A stretch of DNA of 7,363 nt. It comes from an uncultured Porphyromonadaceae bacterium. Its GTDB lineage: Bacteria > Bacteroidota > Bacteroidia > Bacteroidales > CAMTPD01. The first letter of the stretch is position 1. Each line of letters starts with the position of its first letter. The notes beneath the pieces were generated by a model. That model was not told where the DNA came from. It searched no databases and was given only the letters and a program-made list of their open reading frames with translations. This document shows positions 1-4,464 of the stretch, in pieces. The stretch lies in contig CAMTPD010000059.1 of assembly GCA_947074265.1 (NCBI GenBank), forward strand, positions 1 through 7,363. Reading direction: 5' to 3'. Made by a program: the position numbers and the translations under genes.

Positions 1-98
1 TGCTATATATCGTTATTTCTTGAAATACTCTAACTTCTTCTAACCATAAGACCCCCTGAAATCAGCCTGTTTTATCAAGAAAGCATTGCAGCGTCAAA

Positions 99-130
99 TT
101 TGCATTCGCTCACCTACGCACATACCTTTG
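99..130 (+). promoter_or_regulatory. Bacteroides-type sigma-ABfr promoter for the first gene
   Basis: TTTG at 99-102 is followed after 20 bp by TACCTTTG at 123-130. This matches the known Bacteroides consensus of a -33 TTTG box and a -7 TAnnTTTG box with about 19-21 bp between them. Transcription would start near 136-139 and leave an A/T-rich leader of about 40 nt before the ATG at 177. This is the best promoter match in the window and probably drives both the first gene and the primase-helicase gene behind it. Confidence 0.75.
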
Positions 131-176
131 TGTTTCATTATTTAACTAATAAAATGTATAAATTTAATCAATTACC

Positions 177-713
177 ATGAAGAGCTACAGCTTGCCTTTT
201 CTAATGCTCAATGAGTTTGCTAAGCTTCCACGTCCCGAAAAGCTGCTACTAATCGGATTGTATCATCAATGGATCAACAACAATTGCCTACCGGTGCGAC
301 TGGACAAAGTGGATATAAACATGCTTCGTTTGCTTACCAACAGCAACGACCTGTCACTGGAGTCGTTGCACGAACGAAAGTGGTTGCGCATGCGTCGGTG
401 TGGGTTGCTATTCTCAGATCAGTCGATCTCTTTTGTAACCAATCCGGAGGATAATTCGGCCGTAAATTTAGCATTGAGAAAGTCGGAAAAACCGATCTCC
501 TCTCGCTCAAAACATACAATTAACGTACGAAAAACGTGCGTTAAGGTACGAAAACACGACGTAAACGTACGAAAATCGAACGCTAAGGTACGAAAACCGT
601 ACACCGATCTTGGTGGTAGAAACGAAGCGGAAGTGAAAAAATCACGTCAGCATCCTAATTTTTTGACTCGAAAGAGAGACAATGACGATGCGTATGAAAA
701 CCGTACGAAGTGA
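177..713 (+). CDS. Basic hypothetical protein with VRK heptad repeats; candidate replication initiator
   Basis: I do not recognise a named family for this 178-aa protein. Residues 1-95 look like a compact helical domain of winged-helix character: a helix around RPEKLLLIGLYHQW, then a second helical pair, then a strand-like SISFVTN. This fold assignment is inferred from the pattern only. Residues 117-144 contain four heptads that each begin VRK, and the rest of the tail is very basic (KKSR, RKRD). The heptads are encoded by a 21-bp DNA repeat in which the VRK codons are identical in every copy, so the DNA itself may be the conserved element. The ATG at 177 fits the promoter at 99-130. The gene lies 117 bp upstream of a primase-helicase and is probably cotranscribed with it. 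Together with the internal repeats this suggests an origin-binding initiator or helicase-loading role, comparable in layout to lambda O. That role is inference; a transcriptional regulator is the main alternative. Confidence 0.8.
   Translation: MKSYSLPFLMLNEFAKLPRPEKLLLIGLYHQWINNNCLPVRLDKVDINMLRLLTNSNDLSLESLHERKWLRMRRCGLLFSDQSISFVTNPEDNSAVNLALRKSEKPISSRSKHTINVRKTCVKVRKHDVNVRKSNAKVRKPYTDLGGRNEAEVKKSRQHPNFLTRKRDNDDAYENRTK
521..608 (+). repeat. Four 21-bp direct repeats (iteron-like) inside the first gene
   Basis: The 9-bp core GTACGAAAA occurs at 525-533, 546-554, 567-575 and 588-596, exactly 21 bp apart. The bases before the core are also similar (TAAC, TAAG, AAAC, TAAG), and a CG sits at the same place in three of the spacers. 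The remaining spacer bases have diverged. Two weaker copies follow: GTATGAAAA at 692-700 and GTACGAA at 703-709. A 21-bp spacing is two helical turns, so a protein would see all copies on one face of the DNA. These are the usual properties of replication iterons or a multimeric operator. The period is a multiple of three, so a protein-level repeat is the competing explanation. Confidence 0.8.
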
Positions 714-830
714 AGTTTTCAACCCTTATATATACATATATAAACGTATTGAAAGGAAGATACGTTTCTACATGTATAGCAAAAAATCAGAAATCAAGAT
801 TCTCAAAAACCATAAAATCAGTTACAAATC
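714..830. other. A/T-rich spacer with two palindromes; possible DNA-unwinding element
   Basis: This gap between the first gene and the primase-helicase gene is strongly A/T-rich. It holds a near-perfect palindrome at 726-743 (arms TTATATAT and ATATATAA around AC) and a separate 8-bp inverted repeat, AAACGTAT at 742-749 with ATACGTTT at 760-767. TACGTTTC at 761-768 matches a -7 box in all but its last base but lacks a convincing TTTG upstream. Because it lies just downstream of the 21-bp repeats, it could be the melting region of an origin. It could also be an ordinary leader of the next gene. Confidence 0.45.
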
Positions 831-2630
831 ATGGCACAAATTCAATTCAAAGATTCGGGAAACGTATACGACGTCGCAATCAACCAGCGAGGACGCGGCA
901 AGAAGCTTTATCACTGCCCCGAGTGTAGCATGAGCAGGAAAAATAAAAAAGCCAAGACGCTCTCTTGGCACAATGACACCAGGAGTGGCTATTGTCATCA
1001 TTGCAATGCTTGGTGCAGATTGGCAAATGCACATACCGACAAAACTTCTGTGGTATACATACCCGCCACACCGGTTGCGTCTCCTATAGAGCGCACACCG
1101 GAAGATTGTCATCAGGAAGTGATGCGCAAGTATCCGCTCCACCAGCGCACGCTGAGTGATACAGCCATTCAATGGTTGCAAAGCAGAGGGATCAGTCTCG
1201 AAACGGCCCTGTCGATGGGTATCTTCAGTATTACCTGTGGCGACAGGACCGAGGCTATCGGTTTTGTGTACAAGCACAAAGGGTTGGAGGTAAATATCAA
1301 ATTCCGACGTTTGCACGAGAAGTCGTTTTTCTTTGCCGTGAAAGAAGCCCCCAAGATCGCATACAATGCCCCGGCCATCGACCGTGCCACAACGCTCGTA
1401 GTAGTGGAGGGCGAGATGGATGTGCTGGCTACCGTGCAAGCGGGTATGTCGGGCGTGATTTCGCCTCCTTGCGGAGCGGGTGGTTCGCAGCAGGAGTGGG
1501 CCGAGCGTCATCAGCAGGAGCTGGCTGCCGTAGAGCGGTTTGTTTTAGCGACCGACAATGATGTAAAAGGTTTTGAATTGCGCGATACGCTGATCGGGAT
1601 GTGGAGCAGCGAGCGATGCGACGTGGTGAAGTTTGATGCCGTAAAAGATGCCAACGAACTTCTGATTACCGCCGGAGCCGATGCCTTGCGCGAGGCTGTG
1701 CTCAGAGCACGAAAACAAGAACCTGTGTGCCCCTTCGTTACCGATATGCGACTTGGCAGAGCCGAGTTTCTAAACTATTTCCGATATGGTGGAATGGTGG
1801 GCATTGAGACGGATTTTGAACCGCTCGACAGTATCGTGCGTTGGCGCACCGGGGCTTTGGCTTTGATTACGGGTATTCCGGGACACGGCAAATCCGGTTT
1901 TCTCGACTTTGTGATGATGTTGCTCAATCGTAAGCACGACTGGAAGGCGGCCGTGTATAGTCCCGAAAACAACCCGGTGGAGCATCACATCGGCAAACTG
2001 GTAGCCATGATGACCGGCTGTCGCTTTTCGCCCGATTGCATGAGTGAAGAAGAGTGTATGGAGGCCTTCGACGAAGTGGCAGACTCGTATTCGTTTATTT
2101 CGCCCGAGGTATGCAAGCTCGACGATATCATCGCCGCGATTACCTGGCTTGTCAAATACCGTGGAATCAAGATGGTTTCGATAGATCCGTTCAACGTATT
2201 GGAGTTTGCCCATACGCCCGGCATGCCCGAAACCGAACAAATCAACGATGCCCTGAAGAAGCTGCATCGCTTGGCTCAAGAGCTCAATATTCTCATCTTT
2301 GTGGTGGCTCACCCGCGAAAAATAGAAGTAAGGAAGATGAATAAATTCGACTTGCCGGTGCATCGTATTCCTACACTTTACGACGTGATGGGGTCGTCGC
2401 ACTTCTACAACCATGTCGATTACGGTATCATCGTGTATCGCGATTTCGATGCGAAGGGCAACCACGGACAATCGGTGAAAATTATATTCGAAAAAATCAG
2501 ATGGTGCGAACTTGGTACTCCGGATTCATGTACCATCAAGTTTGATCCGGAGACCAATCGGTACGAGGCCGAAGGGTGCGACGAAGCGGAAAATACGTCG
2601 TGGTTCAAGGTTCTCCCAGAAAGGATATAA
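831..2630 (+). CDS. Toprim primase / RecA-like replicative helicase (T7 gp4/Twinkle type)
   Basis: This 599-aa protein has the layout of a phage-type primase-helicase, which primes and unwinds DNA at a replication fork. An N-terminal zinc ribbon has CPEC at 29-32 and CHHC at 55-58. A Toprim domain spans roughly residues 185-270, with the conserved glutamate E193 in VVEGEMD and the acidic pair in TDND at 241-244 (D242, D244). The C-terminal RecA/DnaB-like domain has Walker A GIPGHGKS at 348-355 and a Walker B aspartate at D452 (SIDP). HPRK at 494-497 and the following GSSHF...D segment resemble the H3/H4 region of Twinkle. Zinc ligands and Toprim acids are all present, so both activities are plausible. 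The ATG at 831 is preceded by an A-rich stretch. Its 3' end overlaps the convergent DUF4248 gene by 26 bp. RefSeq-style names would be 'toprim domain-containing protein' or 'DnaB-like helicase'. Confidence 0.92.
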   Translation: MAQIQFKDSGNVYDVAINQRGRGKKLYHCPECSMSRKNKKAKTLSWHNDTRSGYCHHCNAWCRLANAHTDKTSVVYIPATPVASPIERTPEDCHQEVMRKYPLHQRTLSDTAIQWLQSRGISLETALSMGIFSITCGDRTEAIGFVYKHKGLEVNIKFRRLHEKSFFFAVKEAPKIAYNAPAIDRATTLVVVEGEMDVLATVQAGMSGVISPPCGAGGSQQEWAERHQQELAAVERFVLATDNDVKGFELRDTLIGMWSSERCDVVKFDAVKDANELLITAGADALREAVLRARKQEPVCPFVTDMRLGRAEFLNYFRYGGMVGIETDFEPLDSIVRWRTGALALITGIPGHGKSGFLDFVMMLLNRKHDWKAAVYSPENNPVEHHIGKLVAMMTGCRFSPDCMSEEECMEAFDEVADSYSFISPEVCKLDDIIAAITWLVKYRGIKMVSIDPFNVLEFAHTPGMPETEQINDALKKLHRLAQELNILIFVVAHPRKIEVRKMNKFDLPVHRIPTLYDVMGSSHFYNHVDYGIIVYRDFDAKGNHGQSVKIIFEKIRWCELGTPDSCTIKFDPETNRYEAEGCDEAENTSWFKVLPERI

Positions 2631-2835
2631 TACAGGATACGAGCACAGGCGAGAGTAGCTTGCGCTGTGGTTTCCATCCTTTTTCTTCAAGTGCTTCGCG
2701 TAGTCCTCGGGCTTCGCGAATCCACTTGCTTAGTGTCTTAGAGGCTGTTTGAGGTGTGGCATGAGGACTGTAAAGCATGGCCAATTCCTGAAAAGTATAG
2801 CTGCGACATGTGAACAGGGATGTAGTATTTTTCAT
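2605..2835 (-). CDS. DUF4248 domain-containing protein (small HTH-like)
   Basis: The 76-aa product matches my memory of DUF4248, a small Bacteroidota family of unknown function. Seen features are the RSYTFQELAMLYSP start at 11-24, a helix-turn-helix-like stretch up to about residue 39 (TPQTASKTLSKWI), and the family-typical ending FLGEP at 72-76. DUF4248 genes are commonly found next to helicase/primase and HU genes, as here. A DNA-binding or regulatory role is inferred from the predicted HTH and not demonstrated. The last 26 bp overlap the 3' end of the primase-helicase gene on the other strand, so the two transcripts could interfere or pair. No clear TAnnTTTG promoter was found upstream on the minus strand. 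Confidence 0.85.
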   Translation of the reverse strand: MKNTTSLFTCRSYTFQELAMLYSPHATPQTASKTLSKWIREARGLREALEEKGWKPQRKLLSPVLVSCIISFLGEP

Positions 2836-2878
2836 GATTTATTCGTTTTGTCCGGACTTTCTTATCCTGTATTTTATC
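2624..2878. repeat. Inverted repeat pair around the DUF4248 gene
   Basis: Bases 2624-2639 (GATATAATACAGGATA) and 2863-2878 (TATCCTGTATTTTATC) are inverted copies matching at 15 of 16 positions, with the first 11 perfect. The left copy covers the stop codon of the primase-helicase gene and the last codons of DUF4248; the right copy lies 28 bp upstream of the DUF4248 start. A DUF4248 transcript starting upstream of the right copy could pair its own 5' and 3' ends. An invertible segment or paired operators are other readings. Confidence 0.5.
2850..2857. promoter_or_regulatory. Small palindrome upstream of DUF4248
   Basis: GTCCGGAC is a perfect 8-bp palindrome centred about 18 bp upstream of the DUF4248 start codon. 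Its position suits an operator for an autoregulated gene, but it is short and could be chance. Confidence 0.2.
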
Positions 2879-2954
2879 TCTTAAATATACATAAAGCAGA
2901 TCGTAAAAGCAAGTGTTTGTAGTGGTAAAATGTAGATAATTAGGAGTTTATGGC

Positions 2955-2981
2955 TTTGTTTTTCTTATGCGTATATCTTTG
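2955..2981 (+). promoter_or_regulatory. Candidate plus-strand promoter ahead of the large hairpin
   Basis: TATCTTTG at 2974-2981 is an exact TAnnTTTG -7 box. The nearest TTTG, at 2955-2958, is only 15 bp upstream, shorter than the usual 19-21 bp, so the match is incomplete. A start site 5-9 bp downstream would fall at the left arm of the inverted repeat at 2985, so the transcript would begin with that hairpin. It could serve a small RNA, the HU gene at 3268, or both. Confidence 0.4.
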
Positions 2982-2984
2982 AGT

Positions 2985-3063
2985 AATCGTTTTCATTGAA
3001 GATGGTTTTACGTCTTCGACGAAAACTGTTTCGCGTCTTCAATGAAAACGATTTGTTTTTTTT
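2985..3063 (+). terminator. Perfect 18-bp hairpin with T8 tract
   Basis: Bases 2985-3002 (AATCGTTTTCATTGAAGA) and 3036-3053 are perfect reverse complements over 18 bp. A nested hairpin lies between them (GTTTT-A-CGTC around TTC, closed by GACG-AAAAC, 3005-3026). Right after the outer stem comes TG and then eight T (3056-3063). This is a strong intrinsic terminator shape for plus-strand transcription; the minus strand lacks a T tract after the stem. It is over 350 bp from the end of the primase-helicase gene and about 205 bp before the HU gene, so it more likely ends a short RNA or attenuates the HU transcript than serves the upstream gene. Confidence 0.65.
2988..3063 (+). ncRNA. Putative small hairpin RNA of about 75 nt
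   Basis: A -7 box at 2974-2981 would start transcription at the left arm of the inverted repeat, and the T8 tract at 3056-3063 would end it. The predicted RNA would be almost entirely one long stem with an inner hairpin. I recognise no Rfam family. A 5' stabilising or attenuating leader of the HU mRNA is the main alternative. Exact ends are inferred. Confidence 0.3.
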
Positions 3064-3120
3064 AGTTACTCTACAAACATTGTTTTTGCTATAAAAAAGA
3101 GGGGTTCACGGCATAATGCA

Positions 3121-3150
3121 CACGTTGACGCACGATGGCGCATGTTGGCG
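3121..3150. repeat. Three 10-bp tandem repeats upstream of the HU gene
   Basis: CACGTTGACG, CACGATGGCG and CATGTTGGCG follow one another without gaps, and GATGTTGAGG at 3161-3170 is a looser copy. They are more G/C-rich than the surrounding spacer. The near-helical period suits a protein that binds one face of the DNA, for example HU itself or DUF4248. No known operator is recognised. Confidence 0.45.
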
Positions 3151-3181
3151 GATATACTGCGATGTTGAGGTGGTATCTTCG

Positions 3182-3226
3182 AATTGTGATCAGAAAATAG
3201 CGATCTAACGAATTTGCTGATCAATT
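3182..3226. promoter_or_regulatory. Imperfect palindrome in front of the HU gene
   Basis: TGATCAG at 3187-3193 pairs with CTGATCA at 3217-3223, and AATTG outside the left arm continues the match to AATT on the right with a two-base bulge. It ends about 40 bp before the HU start. TAATTTG at 3231-3237 resembles a -7 box missing one base. An operator overlapping the HU promoter is plausible but unproven. Confidence 0.35.
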
Positions 3227-3267
3227 GAAATAATTTGAGTATCAACTTCTAAAGCAAAACAAAGCGT

Positions 3268-3702
3268 ATGGCATTAAAGTACAAAACAGTGTGGCGCAAA
3301 AACATGCACAAGGATGCGGCCGCAGATTCGAAACTTGTGTACGGCGCAACAAAATCGGCCGGAAAATACATGCTGGAACAAATGTGTTCGGATATTAGCG
3401 AAATGAGCACGGCCAGTGAGGGCGATGTGAGACTTGTGATTTGCGGAATGGTTCAGATCATCAAAAAAGCACTGCTCAGAGGAGAGACGGTGGTGATAGA
3501 CGGACTGGGGAATTTTCAACTCACAGCAGGTAGTACGGGCGCGGCAACCGAGGAGGAGTTTAAAGTGCACATGATGAAACGTCCCGGTCTGGTATACCGA
3601 CCTAGCCTGTCGATGCTCTCTATTCGTGACCAAGCGAAGTTTGAACTCATCGAGAGCATCGGGAAAATGGAAGAGTGTGACAAGCCACATTCAATTGATT
3701 AA
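3268..3702 (+). CDS. HU family DNA-binding protein (HU-HIG type)
   Basis: The 144-aa protein belongs to the Bacteroidota HU-HIG branch of the HU/IHF superfamily, which binds and bends DNA non-specifically or at structured sites. The N-terminal helices lie at about residues 25-70. The HU-type beta entry GETVVIDGLGNFQL is at 72-85, followed by the arm region and the YRPS element at 110-113, where HU proteins have their F/Y-x-P-S/G segment. It is longer than classical HU (about 90 aa) and has an N-terminal basic extension (KYKTVWRKN) and a C-terminal helix. The gene follows a 432-bp regulatory gap and lies 20 bp upstream of the glucosaminidase start, so it probably heads a small operon. Its link to the replication block is a neighbourhood inference: such HU-like proteins could organise the origin or the element's DNA. 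Confidence 0.88.
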   Translation: MALKYKTVWRKNMHKDAAADSKLVYGATKSAGKYMLEQMCSDISEMSTASEGDVRLVICGMVQIIKKALLRGETVVIDGLGNFQLTAGSTGAATEEEFKVHMMKRPGLVYRPSLSMLSIRDQAKFELIESIGKMEECDKPHSID

Positions 3703-3722
3703 TCTAATACTGTGTATTGAAT

Positions 3723-4253
3723 ATGCTAAATAAAAATCCGTTCGTGAATAAAAAAGTGAAATTTGTAGTGCAGTTTTTCGAGGCTGCTTCCGAAGCCGCA
3801 AAGGCCTTTGATCTGAATGTATCGGTAATTCTAGCGCAAGCCGCAATCGAGTCGGGTTGGGGAGAAAGTGGAATCTCAACTGCAAATCACAATTATTTTG
3901 GTATCATAGCCTGTGGTAAGCCCAATAATTATTGGCACGGTGGAAAGAGTGCGCTAACCAAGCGCGGATTGAGCTTTCGTCGTTATAGCTCGCCAACCGA
4001 CAGTTTTATGGACTATGGGCGATTGTTGCGCGCACAGTATTCCAGAGCAGCCGCACTATCGTATCAGCCTGCTGCATTTGCGCAAGAAATAGCCTACAGT
4101 GCTTATATCTGTGAAGTCAACGGCGACGACCGTGTTCGCTATAAAAAACTGCTCATTGCGATAGAGCAAGATATTAGGGCAATTATGAGCGACGAAAAAT
4201 TGATTGTTGAAGATACTCGAAAAGAACTCGTATGTGTAGCCTGTGGGGCGTAA
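3723..4253 (+). CDS. Glucosaminidase-domain peptidoglycan hydrolase (endolysin-like)
   Basis: The 176-aa product is a single glucosaminidase domain (FlgJ/LytG/Auto type, Pfam Glucosaminidase), which cleaves the glycan strand of peptidoglycan next to N-acetylglucosamine. The core motif LAQAAIESGWGES spans 37-49, with E43 as the expected catalytic acid. NHNYFGI at 55-61 and FRRYSSPTDSFMDYGRLL at 85-102 are the other typical family elements. There is no signal peptide or lipobox, so the enzyme would stay in the cytoplasm unless released, as phage endolysins do. It ends in VCVACGA, an odd cysteine pair. An in-frame TTG two codons upstream exists, but the ATG at 3723 is preferred. It sits between the HU gene and a tiny membrane peptide; in related loci the hydrolase is often an N-acetylmuramoyl-L-alanine amidase. 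Confidence 0.88.
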   Translation: MLNKNPFVNKKVKFVVQFFEAASEAAKAFDLNVSVILAQAAIESGWGESGISTANHNYFGIIACGKPNNYWHGGKSALTKRGLSFRRYSSPTDSFMDYGRLLRAQYSRAAALSYQPAAFAQEIAYSAYICEVNGDDRVRYKKLLIAIEQDIRAIMSDEKLIVEDTRKELVCVACGA

Positions 4254-4277
4254 TATAAACCTTATAAGTAATACAAA

Positions 4278-4382
4278 ATGAAGAAAATTAAATCGTTACT
4301 CGAATTCATCTGGGCACTTCTTGGTCTCATTCTAGGACGCTGTCCGAAGTTAAGACCACCCGATAATTGTCCGCTGAGATAA
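4278..4382 (+). CDS. 34-aa single-helix membrane peptide, smalltalk-like
   Basis: An ATG at 4278 opens a 34-codon frame ending at TAA 4380-4382, starting 24 bp after the hydrolase stop. The peptide begins MKKIK, then has one hydrophobic helix (LLEFIWALLGLILG, 7-20) and a polar proline- and cysteine-containing tail (C22, C31). Size, start and place directly behind a cell-wall hydrolase match the Bacteroidota 'smalltalk' proteins as I remember them, although the C-terminal tail is unlike those I recall. It lacks a good lipobox. A holin-, pinholin- or toxin-like membrane role is inference from its shape and neighbour. The perfect terminator starting 20 bp later supports it being the last gene of the operon. 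Confidence 0.6.
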   Translation: MKKIKSLLEFIWALLGLILGRCPKLRPPDNCPLR

Positions 4383-4401
4383 TGCCCGGGCATGATTAAA
4401 A

Positions 4402-4447
4402 ATAAAAGCGGTTGTCTTACTTTTTATGGAAAGACAACCGCTTTTAT
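4402..4447. terminator. Bidirectional terminator between convergent genes
   Basis: Bases 4402-4418 and 4431-4447 form a perfect 17-bp stem with a 12-nt loop. The T-rich outer stem ends give a U tract in both directions, and on the minus strand it continues as TTTTATTTTTAATC. It lies 19 bp after the small peptide gene and 17 bp past the stop of the minus-strand haem protein gene, so it should end both transcripts. Confidence 0.9.
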
Positions 4448-4464
4448 GTAAAGTTATACAGCTA

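Noticed and set aside
521..608. CRISPR array reading of the 21-bp repeats
   Set aside because: The conserved core is only 9-13 bp with 8-12 bp spacers, lies inside an open reading frame, and no cas gene is present.
822..1511. Minus-strand 229-aa open frame opposite the primase-helicase gene
   Set aside because: It lies wholly opposite a gene with clear zinc-ribbon and Toprim motifs, has no recognisable domain, and starts without promoter or context. It is a shadow frame.
1770..2471. Minus-strand 233-aa open frame
   Set aside because: It mirrors the helicase domain coding region and its composition (rich in H and R) is typical of antisense frames.
3274..3690. Minus-strand 138-aa open frame inside the HU gene
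   Set aside because: The plus-strand HU-HIG reading is clearly the real one; the antisense frame has no domain.
3717..3719. TTG as start of the glucosaminidase gene
   Set aside because: An ATG two codons downstream at 3723 gives the same domain; TTG starts are rare and nothing in the sequence favours it.
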